A model generated the notes under the pieces. It saw nothing but the letters and a program-made list of their open reading frames with translations. It was not told the origin of the DNA and made no database searches. The position numbers were made by a program, and so were the translations under genes. This document shows, piece by piece, positions 19,619 to 31,742 of a stretch of 64,000 nucleotides of DNA. Within the stretch, counting starts at the first letter, position 1. Every line of letters begins with the position of its first letter. Origin of the DNA: Phytoseiulus persimilis (lineage: Eukaryota; Arthropoda; Arachnida; Mesostigmata; Phytoseiidae); assembly GCA_037576195.1 (NCBI GenBank), contig CM075103.1, positions 1,674,001-1,738,000 of the forward strand. Direction: 5' to 3'.

Positions 19619-22600
19619 TTATTTGAAACCGAAACCTGTTGATCGTCGAGGCTTCTTCGAGGACATGTCGGAATCAGAATGGCGGAGTCGGGCAGGTCTC
19701 TTCACTCCCTCAGGTGGATGTGCTCCCCCCGACCTTTCGCTAGTTTCGTTCGCCATCAGTTCTTCAATCTGCTTCACGACCTGGGGGGAATAAAGTAGAG
19801 GAAATTCGTGATTCAATCCCTCTCCTGCTCTCCCTCAGGAGCATTCGTATACCCCATGCATGAAGATCTTATGGTCACTCACGTCATCTTGCATTTCGAT
19901 CGCCATGTGGTATACGTCGTGATCCGCACTGTTGTACATGATCGCATTTTGGAACATGAGCATCATATCCCGAAGGAGCTCCATCGTCGTCTTGATAGCA
20001 CCGCTCTCGATATTTCTCCTGATCGTCGTCAGATCCATGGGTTTAAACACGATATCATCGTACCCTGGAGCCATGTCTTCCGGTACTGGACTCATGAATA
20101 CGTTTGCATTGCTGTGGTTAGCTGCTGTTCTCCAGACAAGTAGAGCCGATTTCTTCCAAATCTTCTGATCTCGTTCGCGATCAACATCTCTCTCCTTATC
20201 CGGAGTGGGTTCTGTAAAGGCACAGCTCTGTTTGAGCCTCTGCTCGGGATCCCTGGCTAAAGAAATGCAATGGAAACCGGCCTCAGCTTTGGGAACATCC
20301 CAACGCTGTATTCGGGATTTGAGCAACGCAAACCAACCTTTCGGGGTCTTTACTGCTGGCACTGCAGTTTGACTCTCCAGCCCTGCCGTATTCTTGATAT
20401 CTAATTCTTGGTCCTGATCCTGCGCAATTTCTTCTTCGGAGACTTCCTCTTCAATCATTTCGTCTTGCTCGGGAAGACCGTCCTTGGCATTTTGCGTGAA
20501 CGGATCGGATTCAACATCGGGGTGACCGGTAACGTGTTCTTCGTAGATAGGTGCTTCCTGACAGTCCTGTCCAGAGGCCTCTTCGGTGACGAAGGCCGAA
20601 CTACTGCACTTTGTGGTTTCTGTACGTTCCAGGGTCTCAACTTTGACGGCTGACGTTTCCTCCTTCTTCTCGGTATTCATTTCCTCGCTCTGAAGGGAAA
20701 GACATGGATCATGAGGAACAAAAGTCTCGTAGGAATGCTGAAGAAGTCGGGGATCGTGAGAATACGAAAGAGTCCTTCTTCCAACAGTGACATCAATGGA
20801 ACACTTACCGCTCCAGGAACACTGGAGATCTTCGACGCTTTCGGCACCTGTGATTTAATTGTAGACAGCTGGAATTCCTCCGTCGTTGCAGTCGGTACTT
20901 TCGATGTTTTCTGTGCGGAACTCGATTTGGGGGACATGACAGCCGAGCTTTGCTCGACCGACAATCTTTGCTTGTGGTCTCGTTCTTTGATCAACTGTGC
21001 TTCCTTCGGCTTCTTCTCTGTAGACTTCTCTGATGCAACGTTCACCTTGGGAGTGCCCTGTTTTGTGACCGAAGTTGTTTGTTGCTGCGTCGGAGCTTGC
21101 GATTTCGATTGTTGCTCCGGCCGAGCCTGATCAGGCTGAGCCTGTTCTGTTTTGGTGCCATCAGACGGGGTGAGTTCTTCCTTCAGATGTAGCTGGTGCT
21201 GCTGTTGAGGTTCTTGCGGCAACGGTGGATCTTTTTGTTGCGGCGGCGGATGCGGCTGCTCCTGTTGCTGTTGTCGTTCCAAAGCTGGCTGAACCGTTCG
21301 CTGTTGATCTTGGTTTTGGCCTGTTTGCAGAGGCTGATGATCCTGCTCTTGTTGATGAGCCTGAGCGCTCTGGGTTTGAGGCACCGACTGCTCCTTGGCC
21401 GGGGCAATCTCGAACGACTGTTGTTGCTGTTGCTGCTGCTGCGAGGAAGTCTGTTGAGTTTTCACATCAAAGTTGGGCGAGGGCTCAGGAGACGGCAGTT
21501 CGAGAGAGCTGCCCTTGGCAGCAGCGGCCGCAGGAGGTTCGAGAGATTTGAAAGTAACAGCATCATCGATTAGCGGGGCGTGCTGCAACTCGGACTGAGG
21601 AGCGGGCTTCATGCTGGAATCGGCCACATTCTCAGAGCCAACTTCCTGCGTTTGCTGCAAAGCCATCAGCTGCTTCCGGTGCTGTTCCTCCTCTTCTTTG
21701 CGCTGCATATCCTCCTGGAGTTGCTCAATGACCGAAATTATGTTCTCGTCGCCGACATCATCTTCCGGCACAGCGTCCACTGCTCCTGCGATACTGGGAT
21801 CTAGAGGCGGTATGTGATGTGACTCCTGGAGTCGACTAGTAACGTCTTCGATCGCGGATAAGGTCTCTTGGAACGTGGGTTCTCGCTTCAGTTTGTCGTC
21901 CGTCACAACTTCCTGCTTAACGGTCTCAAATTGTAGCTTGACCTGAGATTTGTCGTCCACAGCGCTCGCTGTACCCGCGGAAGTGGAGGTGGGGGTCGAT
22001 AATGGCTGTTCCAAAAGCTTTGATAGCGTGGGGGCTTGAACGCTGGATGGAACCGTCGGCGTCAACACAGGAGTTGCTGCACCCGAATGCTGAGATTCTG
22101 TGCTCAGCCTCTGCACGGAAACCGACTGAGCCGCGCTGAGCTGGAGAGAGCCATGGGACGTACGTGGACTCTGGTTGGGGGATTGGGAGGGAGATCTGAG
22201 GAGAGTTGTCAATAAACTCGACGGCGGAGGGGGCAGAGGCGACTCCGGAGCAGCAATGAGATTCGAATCGTCCGAGTGAATCGAATCTGAAGCGTCGCTT
22301 ATGGTTCGCACTTGCTTCTTCGTTTTCATTGCCAACATCTGGAGACGAAGCTGTCGCTGCCGCTCGGCTTCAAGCTGCAATGAAAATTCGATGTTATTCG
22401 TGATCGACGTATCATCAGCAGGAAGAAATCGGAGCTCGGGAGATTGGGCGCCCGCCTATGGTGGGGCGCTGCGGCGTCAGACGTCTATGTGGCTCACCTC
22501 GCGCTCCTTCAGCCATTGCTCATACTCTTGTTCTTGACGCATCTCATTCTCGACAGCTTTGTTGGCTTCGTCCACCATCGCCTCGATCGCTTGATCATCT

Positions 22601-23296
22601 GTTCGCGCATCTTTCAACTGCGCCAACTCCTTCTGCAGCTTCTCATGTTTCTCTCGTCCATCCTTCAGAAGTTGCTCCAGCTCCTGGATTCTCTCCTGAA
22701 CTAGATTCTTCACAATGATAGATCCTGAAAAGAGAATCGTAGTTATCCGATATTGCGGTACTGCGATCGGGGGGATTCCCCGCACACCCACCGTGAGGCA
22801 CCTTGAATCGAGCCCGGTGCGATTTCACAATGGTTCCTGCCACTTTCGCCTCAGAGGACGACGAAGACTCATCGGTTTTCGATAGACGACAACTGCCGAA
22901 TCTATATTGCAGAACTATGACCGGCTTCTCCGTGGAGGGCGGATACAATCGGCTACAGGGAATAACGTGAAACCCTCAAGAACCCCCGGAAGCGGGGAGC
23001 TTTGCGGAGGCGAACGTTGCAGAACCAGCACACTCACCTGGAGTAGCTATTTCTTCTCCCCGTTTCCGTTTTGGGTGTTCCACATCTTCAAGAAGAGCGC
23101 CGTATTGTAGTGCGCAATTTTTCTGGGAGAACCAATCTTGCGGGCGATTCGTTTCAGCGAAAGGTTTGATTTGACGACTGACCGAGACCCAATTCTGGTC
23201 TCGCGTTCGCTCTACCGAGGATGCGAGCGCCAATTTCTCGCGTATTGACCAGGTATCTATGGGCTTTTGTCTCAGTTGATAAGGCGGGACAGCCAT
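19619..23296 (-). CDS. BRD8: BRD8, bromodomain subunit of the NuA4/TIP60 complex (five exons)
   Basis: Exons are 23038-23296, 22498-22724, 20809-22374, 19883-20689 and 19619-19780, joined in frame to 1006 residues (human 1235). The N-terminus carries the family's SANT-like block DTWSIREKLALASS, DQNWVSVSRQIKPFAE, DWFSQKNCALQYGALLE and HPKRKRGEE. Exon 2 is a coiled coil (IIVKNLVQERIQELEQLLK). Exon 3 is long and low in complexity, with Ser/Pro segments and Gln runs up to about seven. Exon 4 holds most of the bromodomain: KIWKKSALLVWRTAANH, NVFMSPVPEDMAPGYDDIV and FQNAIMYNSADHDVYHMA, with the acetyl-lysine-binding Asn in MYN retained. The last exon ends RRSTGFGFK. BRD8 reads acetylated chromatin as part of a histone acetyltransferase and H2A.Z exchange complex. 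The gene is head to head with NFXL1 and tail to tail with eIF4E3. Confidence 0.95.
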
Positions 23297-24239
23297 TATT
23301 GTTCTCGGAATTCGACGGTGGTCTTCCGAGTTATCTGGTTGACTGACAAGTCTGTCCCGCCCTCAGACTTCTTCCCCGAGAGACTGATGCTCGGATTCAC
23401 TGCACACACAAGCACAAAGCAGCATCCGCCGCAATCGCACGGCTGAACCAGAATGAACCACCGAGTTGCACTCTTCGATGCAGTCGGAGAGGGCTTTTGT
23501 TGATGTTTGCGGCAAGAACCATCCGAATGATGACGCTCGTGTCGTGGCTGGCCGGGCGCCCCGACGCGATGAGCTGGGTTCGGTTCGTATCTCGTCAAGT
23601 TCCTCTCGTATGTCAGCTTAGCTCACCTTTCGCCAATTAGGCGTTGAACGCGAAAATAAATTGAGAACGTCTATTGGAGGGAAGAATCATGTGATCATGT
23701 GAAAGTCCGGAATACTGTCAGGCGGATACCGCGCCAGGCTCCTCATGGTCACAACGACGACCTGGGAGCGACAATCTGTCGACGTTAAGTGTGATTTGAT
23801 TGAATGGAGAGAACAGCATTGAGCCGGTCTCCTTCAATCATCACGGATTGAAATTGATTGAGCTACGTTGTAAAAATACTTTGGTGAATATCTGAGGTAT
23901 AAAGTATCGTTACGACTGATATCTGAAGCGTGGAACTGCGAGTCGGAACGCGGCCGATGCGCAAGGTACGGACTGGGAGCGTAAAACAGCTGATTCCACA
24001 GAAGTATTACCTGATATGGTTTTGAAAAACAGCAGCGTGGCATGCAGTCGCTTGTATTCCACTCGGTCAGGTACATCGCATGCGATTGGATAGGATACAG
24101 ATTTCGGGAGCGCGAACCATAGAACGTTTACTCCCAGAAAATCATGTGAATAGATTTGTCCGCAGAGATGTCAAACTTCGAGGTGTTTCAGTGACGGCGG
24201 GCAGGTGATAATTTAATACTCTCACTTCCCAGATAAATC
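23297..24239. other. Divergent BRD8/NFXL1 promoter region
   Basis: This 0.94 kb region separates two divergent start codons. A splice acceptor (CTCTCACTTCCCAG, ending at 24232) sits eight bases before the NFXL1 ATG, so NFXL1 has a 5' non-coding exon inside this region. A 100-codon minus frame directly upstream of the BRD8 start is taken as leader sequence. Confidence 0.55.
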
Positions 24240-26987
24240 ATGGGTAAAAAGAAGAAATCTCAGAATCCCGCGACCACTTCTCCGCGAGAGGCTCACCTTT
24301 CGCAGCATGAAAATGCGACTTTCCAAGCGGCATGCGCCAAGATTCAAGAGAACACCAAAAGACATCTTGAACGGATGAAGGGTATCGTTGGCGATGCTGA
24401 AGAACAGGAGGAGGTGAATGTGGAAGAGGAATCCATCCTGAACAAGCTCTCGGAAGGTTTCTCTGGGAGCAAGCAAGAAACTCAAGACATCTTGGGAAAC
24501 ATCCTGTCAGGTCAGTTTCCTCAGTGATCGCACAGCTCGAGAAAATTCTGAGGCAACCGCCCCAAGTGAATGAGGAATACGGATGTCATTCTTCTAGGAG
24601 CTGTGACCTGCCTCATATGCATCGAAAATGTGCGCCACACGGAATCGACATGGAGCTGTCCATTCTGCTTTCAAATACTACATCTGGACTGTGTTGGCAA
24701 ATGGGCGAAGGATTCACTGTTTCTACTTGTGAAACCTCGGGCCGAGCATGCGGCTGGAGCCACTTGGTCATGTCCGAACTGCCGATCTCAGCTGGAAACC
24801 ATACCTCGTCATTACGAGTGTTTTTGTGGCAAGGAGAGGGATCCGAAATTTGATAAATGGTAACTCAGCTGAGCTGAAGAAACTCAATTCATTTATTGAA
24901 CTTCTCTCAACTCACATAAAACTAATGAAAAGCTAAACCTATCGAACATTACTGCTCCCACTGACAGGCTGTGCCCCCATTCGTGTGGATCGATCTGCGG
25001 TCGAGCACTCAAACCTGCCTGCGGACACAACTGTACCCTGCTCTGCCATCCCGGGCCGTGTCCTCCGTGCCCAAAAACCGTCCAAGCAACTTGCTTCTGC
25101 GGCGCCGCGCAAACCACGAGACGTTGCTCACAGAAGGAGTGGTCGTGCGCGGCAGTGTGCGGACGCTCACTGTCCTGCGGGTTGCACCAGTGTCCTGAGA
25201 AATGCCATCGTGGCGAGTGCTTGCCGTGCAAGAAACAAAGTGTGCGCAAGTGCAACTGCGGCGCAACGCAGCGCAAGACGGAATGCGCAGCTGCTCGCTG
25301 GAAATGCGAGAAAGTCTGCGGCAAGCAGCTGAGCTGTGGACAGCACAAATGCGAGGAGAAATGTCACCGGGCTGACGAGTGCGGGACCTGTCCCCGGAGC
25401 GGTACGAGATTCTGCCCGTGCGGTCGAACCAAGCACACAGAGCGGAGTTGCACGGAGAGCAGGGTGCCGACGTGTCTCAATACTTGCGAGAAGATGCTGA
25501 GTTGTGGGGAACACCGATGTTGGAACAAGTGCCATGAAGGTGAATGCGAAAACTGTCTGGAGATGGTTACGAAAACGTGTCGGTGCGGCGCGAAATCGAG
25601 GCAGATGCAGTGCCTGAAGACGTTCACCTGCGACAAGAAATGTGGTCGTTCCAAACCATGTGGACATATCTGTACCCGTAAATGCTGTCCACCTGAAGAG
25701 GACTGTCCACCGTGCACCATTGCCTGCAACAAAAAGCTCCACTGCGGAGTCCACAAATGCCAAAGTCTCTGTCATAACGGACCCTGTTTCCCGTGCCGCG
25801 ATCAGAAGGAAAAAGTCTGCCCCTGCGGGAAAACCTCTGTTTTGTTTCCTTGCGGAACGAAACTGCAGACGGCGAAGGTTGTCTGTAAAGAGGTTTGCGA
25901 AATACCGCCGGATTGTCACCATGAAAGCAAACCGAAGCATCGGTGTCACTCGGGAAGGTGTCCTCCGTGCGCTCTGCCGTGTGGACATACGCTCTGTTGC
26001 GGTCACGTGTGCCCTGCGAAATGCCACAGCGCAGTGCTCACAAAAATCGTTCCGAAAGAGAAGCCCCGAGGACCTTGGGAACCTCAGCCACAAGTTCGCT
26101 GGGAGCTCGTCGAGAAACCTTGTCCTCCTTGTGTGGAGCTAGTCAGAATAGACTGTCTCGGTAAACACGGATTGACCGAGTGGCCGTGCCACACGGCGAG
26201 AATATCGAGCTGCGGGAAGCCGTGCGGGCGTACGTTACCATGTGGACAGCATTTCTGCAGTCTGGAATGTCACGTTGTGGTTGATGCTCCGAACAGTTTG
26301 GGTTCCGGGTCTAGTTGCGAGAGCTCATGCGGGAACGGTTGTCAGTCCAAGAGTCGGCCAAAGGAATGCTCGCACCCCTGCGGCAAGCCCTGTCACTCCG
26401 GTGATTGCGCACCCTGTAACCAGTACATGCAGTTCCGATGCCATTGCGAGAACACGTTGACGGTGAAAGCTTGCAAGGAGTGGTGCTCCATGACTGAGGA
26501 TGAACGCCGAGCTGCCCGATCCTGCACACAACGTTGCGGGAAGAATCTCGAGTGTGGACACCGCTGTTTCTTGAAGTGTCACTCTGGCGACTGCGGGGAC
26601 CCGGCGTTATGTAAAAAGATGATAACACTTCATTGCGCTTGCAAGAGGATGAAGAAGGAGGTGTGCTGTGAAGGAAGAGCTGGAAAATCACAGAAACTCA
26701 AGTGCGACGATGATTGTCGTGCTATACAGCTACAGAAACAGCGACTTGAGAACGAGCGTAGAGCTGCAGAAGATGCTATCCGGAAGCAACAGGAGGAAGA
26801 GCGCAATGCGCACGAAGTTGAGAGGGTGCTGGGAGGTCGCAAAGCCAAGCGAGGAAAGAAGAAGGAGTCCGATGATGGTGTTGATTCAACTGGAGGCTTC
26901 AAGTTCGATAGCGTCTCGGTGACATTGTTGGCGTCAGTGGGTCTAGTTTTCGTTGGGATCGTAATCAAAGTATGGTTCGATTCGTGA
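24240..26987 (+). CDS. NFXL1: NFX1-type zinc finger protein NFXL1 (three coding exons)
   Basis: Exons are 24240-24510, 24598-24859 and 24968-26987, joined in frame to 850 residues (human 911). A Lys-rich start and a helical acidic region (about residues 1-90) precede a RING-like finger (CLICIENVRHTE, WSCPFCFQILHLDC, WSCPNC) at about 93-150. About a dozen NF-X1 fingers follow with CGxxxxxCGHxC and CHxGxCxPC repeats, for example CGRALKPACGHNCTLLC and CHPGPCPPCP. A Glu/Arg-rich coiled coil near residue 770 (QKQRLENERRAAEDAI) leads to a Lys-rich segment (GGRKAKRGKKKE). The C-terminus is a membrane span (LLASVGLVFVGIVIKVW). The terminal span separates NFXL1 from nuclear NFX1 and suggests anchoring to an internal membrane. 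The family is linked to transcriptional repression and ubiquitin ligase activity. No clear AATAAA follows the stop. Confidence 0.94.
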
Positions 26988-27279
26988 CAACATGTTTTTT
27001 AACTATTCTTACCGATTGACTGATGAAAATGATTTTTTGTGGAGTATCATGCTTATGAGCAGAAAGTTGAATCGTATCTGACCAATGGTGCCGTCCTTTC
27101 TAGTTTCATGGTAGTTCGCAGCTTGCCCGAGAATTCGGCTGCCCTAGTGGAAGTTTAAGTGATCTCGCAGTTCCTGTATATGGGAGCTCGTCCCGACGCA
27201 TCGCTCGAAGCTACTGGACAGTGTTCATTCTGCTCCGTCAAATGCATCGAGCAAAGGGTCCGAATTTTCAAAAAAATAG

Positions 27280-27285
27280 TTTATT
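27280..27285 (-). terminator. Poly(A) signal AATAAA, PREP
   Basis: TTTATT on the + strand lies about 190 bp past the PREP stop on the minus strand. Confidence 0.55.
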
Positions 27286-27428
27286 GAGTGAATGACTAAA
27301 GACTGCCCAACGATCTGTGTATTCCGCTCTAAAATTCTGAAAAGTTTTCTCCTCACGGAAACGCGTCATTTGACGAATTAAGATGGCAAACCGCGTCGAA
27401 GCTGCTCTTGCATAGGACTTTCAGGGGA

Positions 27429-27451
27429 GGGGGGGGGGGGGGGGGGGGGGG
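27429..27451. repeat. Poly(G) tract, 23 bp
   Basis: Twenty-three uninterrupted G, preceded by GGGGA. It lies in the PREP 3' UTR, where the mRNA would carry poly(C). Confidence 0.9.
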
Positions 27452-27478
27452 AATCTGCGATCACATCCCGCTTCCGTC

Positions 27479-29934
27479 TCATGCAAGATATTTCGCGTCC
27501 AGAGTGAGGTTCAGGAAGCACATGATTTCGACCAGCTCCTCAATGACCTTGGCCGTCGGCTTGCCGGCACCATGGCCTGCTTTCGTGTCGATCAAAACGA
27601 GTAAGGGTTTCTTGTTTCTCTCGCCGAGACGATGTTGGAGCTCGGCAATGAACTTCAACGAGTGCGAGGGCACCACACGATCGTCGTGATCTGCAGTCGT
27701 CACCAGCAGGCTTGGGTAGTTGTCGATGTTCTCCGGAATGTTGTGCAAGGGTGAGTACTTCGACTGAACATGGAAGTCCTCAGCTTTGTCGGGATTTCCG
27801 TAATCAGAGCACCAGGCACTACCGATCGTGAACTTGTGGAATCGATACATGTCGGTAACCGGGACTTGAGCAATTGCGGCACCGAACAGTTCTGGCCGCT
27901 GGTTGATACTCGCGGTGGTGACCATGCCGCCGTTGGAGCCTCCCATCAAGACTAGTTGCGAGGCTTTCGTGTACCCGGAGTCGGCGAGGAAGGCAGCAGC
28001 TGCATGAACGTCGTCGAGAGTGTTCTGCTTGTTCTTCAATCTTCCAGCGTTGTGCCATTTCTCTCCGTACTCTCCGCCTCCTCGAACGTTGGCCACCGCG
28101 ACTGTGAAGCCGAGTCGCTTGATGAGCATGAGACGGAAGAGGCTGAAAAAGGGCGGCAGCGCGATATTGAAACCTCCGTAGACGTACAGGAGACAGGGGG
28201 CGGACCCGTCCAGGGGCCGGTCCTTGTTGCGGATGATGAACATCGGAACCTTGGTCCCGTCCAGGCTCGTGTAGAACACCTGCTCAACTTTGAGATCGTC
28301 TGTGGCGAGCCCCGCGAGCTCGATGCTCTCTTGTTTTTCCAGCACCGCGTTCGGAGCCTTGTCGATTTCGCAACGATAGACCACACCGGGCGTGAGGAAC
28401 GACGTGAACTTCAGGAAAACTTCCGAGCGCTTCCGTGTTCCCGATATTTCGGAAATCGTTCCGATGTCGAACGGGAGAGTCTGCAAGAACTCGCCGTTGA
28501 GTCTGTACACGAGAGCTTTGCTCACAACGTCTTCAGAAAACTCGACGATCAGCTTGTCACCGTTGACGCAAGAAGCAAACTGCAGAACATTTTTGGGATG
28601 CATTGGTACTACATCGATCCACTCGTCGGGTTTGCTGATGTCGATCTTCACTATGCCATAATTCGGACGATCCTTGTTTGTGCGAAAGTAGAAAACGTCG
28701 TCATCGTTTGTGATGTACTCAATCTGACAATCCAGCTTTCCGTAGATGGTCTTGAGTTCCAGGGGGCCGCTGATGTTCTCCGGAATCTCAGCGATGAATA
28801 CCATGTTGTCCTGGCACTCTTCGTGAACGCTGAGGACGACATAGCGACCGCACTCAGACACCTCCGGTGAAATCATCCGCTTCGGGTTGTCCGGAAACTC
28901 GACGCACATCACGTCATCAGACTGCGGAGTCGACAGTCGGTGGTAGAACAGTTTCTGTTTCTCAACTGCCTTCGATTCCGTCCCGGTGATTTTTCCTGCG
29001 ACAAGGTCAGAGGGTTGGATTGAGCGGGTCGAACGGGAAGGGGGGCGGGGGGCTGGCATTCTTTGTTTTCAGGACAACAGCTCTAGGATCTTATCATCGA
29101 ACTACTTGCAAGCTCACCTGTCCACTCTGGGTACTGGCCGTAGAAGAAACCTTTGTCGTCTTTCGTCCACGACACCGAAGAGTACCGGAAGCGCTCCAGT
29201 TTGTCCGGCAAATCCTTGTTCTGTTCCGTTTCTTTCACGTGGAGCGTAGACCAGTCCGACCCGGACTGTGTGAGTCCATAACAGTAGTACTTGCCGCTCT
29301 CGGAGAAGGTTGATTCCGTCGAAGAAATCGTTCCATCATCAGAGAGAGCATTCGTGTCGAGGAATACTTCCGCCTCTCCTTTCAGCTCCTTTTTACGGTA
29401 CAGGACGTACTGGTTCTGTAAACCGCTGTTATGGCGGTAGTAGTAATGGTCGCCTTTTTTGGTAGGCACAGTGAACTTCGGATAGTTCCAGAGCTTCGTG
29501 AGAACGTCCCTCAGTTCTTTCTTGTGGGGACACTTTTCCAGAAAAGGCCTCGTGATGCTATTCTGAGCTTCTACGAAAGCTTTAGTTTCCTCTGCTTCTG
29601 GGTCTTCCATCCATCGGTACGGATCGTTCACCTGGATAGGAGAGGAACTGCTGTTCTGAGACGTACACCTGAGCGGATGAGAACCTTTGTCAGGGAGACC
29701 GTTTGTTTCCAAATGATTCACCCGGGTCGTCACAGGCGAAGCTACTTTAGGCAAGACGAGCAATTTCTCCTCGATCGAGAGTATCTTCGAAACGCTCGAG
29801 ACTAAAGATGTATCGATAGGTTCCAATGGATTGCCAAGCAATAATTTTCAAGTTTTCGGGTGGCTCACCGTGACACCGTGAAGAGTTTCTTTCACGTCAG
29901 ACCTCCGAGGCGTGGGATATTTAATTGCCGACAT
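27479..29934 (-). CDS. PREP: Prolyl endopeptidase (three coding exons)
   Basis: Exons are 29869-29934, 29118-29631 and 27479-28995, joined in phase to 698 residues (human 710). The start MSAIKYPTPRRSDVKETLHG and then VNDPYRWMEDPEAEETKAF match the family N-terminus. The beta-propeller follows (GLQNQYVLYRKKELKGEAEV, ALSDDGTISS, GSDWSTL). The catalytic alpha/beta hydrolase domain shows the nucleophile Ser in MGGSNGGM (about residue 546), Asp in DHDDRV (about 633) and His in AGHGAGK (about 672), plus YVYGGFNIALPPFF and NVRGGGEYGEKWH. PREP cleaves after proline in short peptides, usually in the cytosol. An in-frame upstream ATG at 30027, within the same exon, would add 31 residues (MIRTFVRLYRKSAFRINQQS and on) that look like a mitochondrial presequence. 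The conventional start is 29934. Confidence 0.95.
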
Positions 29935-30027
29935 TGTGGAGATCCAAGAATACAAACTTCGGATTTGACTCTGTTGGTTGATGCGGAATGCTGACTTTCT
30001 ATAGAGTCGGACAAATGTCCTAATCAT

Positions 30028-30695
30028 TGCCGCTGGGAGTCGCCAGCCACACGAGGTAGACACCGCTCTCTTGACCCTTTCCCATCGGAACGTCAATGGA
30101 ACAGCGGCGGCGGTAGTTGTGTACTGCCCTCGCCAGCCGCCGCTGTTCCGCCGGTGTTCGGTAGTCGGGATCATCATCGTCATCAGTGACAAACAAGAGA
30201 ATGAGCTCAGCACCCCGGTGTGCCGAAGACATGAGGTTGTCCTTCCTCCTCACAGATACGGGTTTGAGTTCGACTGGAACATCGGAATGTCACACCATAG
30301 AAGAAGAAAATCACAAAAGTTGGGTTGCCCCCGAGAGAAATAATCTGGAAATCTTTTCGAAACATAGCCTCCGTGAGGTCTGCCTTTCGAAAGGGTGGTA
30401 CGTTCCAACCTACCATGCCGGTAAAGGAAGCGGTGCAACCATAGCAAATGGGAAAGATTCCGACGTCCACAGAAAGATCACCGGAAAAAGTCCGTACTAG
30501 TCTACGGGAGCTCTACACGATCCTTCTGCTACGTGGATCGCTGAGTCCACGATCCCAATCGACGTCGGTAGTCTAGCTCGGCAAATGCCAGCGCAACTTC
30601 CCCCTGTGGTTTGAGCTACTCTGCGCGACCGAGAAATTTGGCCAGTCGAGTCGGACACTTGAGAAACAACAGTCCTTGTTGCGCTGAAGGTGTCC
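30028..30695. other. Divergent PREP/LIPT2 promoter region
   Basis: This head-to-head spacer is under 0.7 kb. A minus frame ending at 30020 (TPAEQRRLARAVHNYRRR, then LVWLATPSGND) is open for about 80 codons and overlaps the PREP leader. I cannot tell whether it is a real exon or part of the 5' UTR. Confidence 0.45.
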
Positions 30696-31673
30696 ATGGA
30701 AAAGCCTTGCGTGAGAGTCCTCCGCCTTGGGAGGAAGTCGTACACCGAGGCCTTGAAAGTGCAGAATGGATTAGCCGCCAAAATAAAGAGTCAGCTTGAG
30801 TCTAAATCAGAGCCAGGAAACACGCTCATTCTGGTAGAGCATGACCCGGTCTACACGATCGGCATCCGAACTAAGAATTACGGCACCGAGGAACAAGAAC
30901 GGCTGGAGAAATTGGGTAAAGTTTTTTGGAACGGAGGATCATGCGCTGTTCCATATGTTGCGAGGAACTCAGTTTCTACCCTAGGGTTTATGTTGAACAA
31001 TTCAAACGGGATCGGAATGTCAATACGCAACTATGACATCGATTCCTTCTCGATTCGATTCTTGGGAATCATGGACGCGGCTGGAGTTCACTGGATTCTT
31101 CAGTCGTCATCAAACGCGAAGTATTGTGTTTTGCAGGAGCTACTTTTATACGCTCAGACCGCGGTGGCCTGATAACGTTTCACGGTCCGGGCCAGCTCGT
31201 CGTATACCCGATCATTCACCTGCGTTCGTTCGAGCCCGCGAAGTCTGTGCGCTCCTATGTTTGTCATCTGGAGCAATCCATCATAGATACGTGTCGCAAA
31301 CTAGGCGTTGAGACGGAACGAACGGCGGATACAGGAGTTTGGCTGAAGGGGCAGAATCTGAAGATCGCTGCGATCGGCATCCACTGCTCAAGGTTCAGTA
31401 TGATGACCGCCGCATATGAGCTTCGATCGAGATGATTTCTTGGATCCATAGAGTGACTATTCTATGAATTCCAGGTATGTCACCACCCACGGGCTAGCTT
31501 TGAACTGCGATACGAACCTTAGTTGGTTCGATCACATTGTACCTTGTGGATTGGAAGGCAAGGGGGTCACCTCATTGAGCCGCCAACTTGACCGAAATAT
31601 ATCGGTTCAAGATGTGGAACCGGTCTATTTGGATACGTTCGGAGAAGTATTTCGCTGCCGCGTTGAAAGATGA
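30696..31673 (+). CDS. LIPT2: Octanoyl-[ACP]:protein octanoyltransferase (three exons)
   Basis: Exons are 30696-30915, 31137-31392 and 31475-31673, joined in frame to 224 residues, a normal LipB/LIPT2 length. LIPT2 moves octanoate from mitochondrial acyl carrier protein to GCSH and related apoproteins, the first step of lipoate synthesis. Visible motifs are RVLRLGRKSYTEALKVQNG at the start, HDPVYTIGIRT, the core RGGLITFHGPGQLVVYP, the catalytic Lys segment KIAAIGIH, THGLALNCDTNLSWFDHIVPCG with the catalytic Cys in VPCG, and KGVTSLSRQL. The ATG at 30696 is preceded by an in-frame GTG, so the ATG is preferred. No long presequence is obvious, although the N-terminus is basic. It sits head to head with PREP. 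Confidence 0.95.
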
Positions 31674-31736
31674 AGCTCGACGACACATCCGGATTGATCC
31701 AAGCTGAGCTCGAGGTTGCGGTCGGTTGATGTCAAG

Positions 31737-31742
31737 AATAAA
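31737..31742 (+). terminator. Poly(A) signal AATAAA, LIPT2
   Basis: AATAAA lies 64 bp after the LIPT2 stop. Confidence 0.65.

Larger units (their letters stand above)
26988..27478. other. Convergent spacer, NFXL1 and PREP 3' UTRs
   Basis: This short tail-to-tail spacer contains the PREP poly(A) signal and a 23 bp poly(G) tract. No coding sequence is seen. Confidence 0.6.

Noticed and set aside
22800-22910. Possible extra BRD8 exon (LSKTDESSSSSEAKVAG)
   Set aside because: Exon 1 ends in phase 1 and joins directly to 22724 in frame; the acceptors in front of this segment give the wrong phase or a stop.
24511-24568. Possible extra NFXL1 coding piece (VIAQLEKILRQPPQ) after a 14 bp gap
   Set aside because: It would need a 14 bp intron and ends in phase 0, which does not fit exon 2. 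The standard 87 bp intron 24511-24597 keeps frame.
30020-30270. Minus frame TPAEQRRLARAVHNYRRR upstream of PREP
   Set aside because: It stops just before the upstream PREP ATG and lacks a start or partner exon; it is more simply PREP leader sequence.
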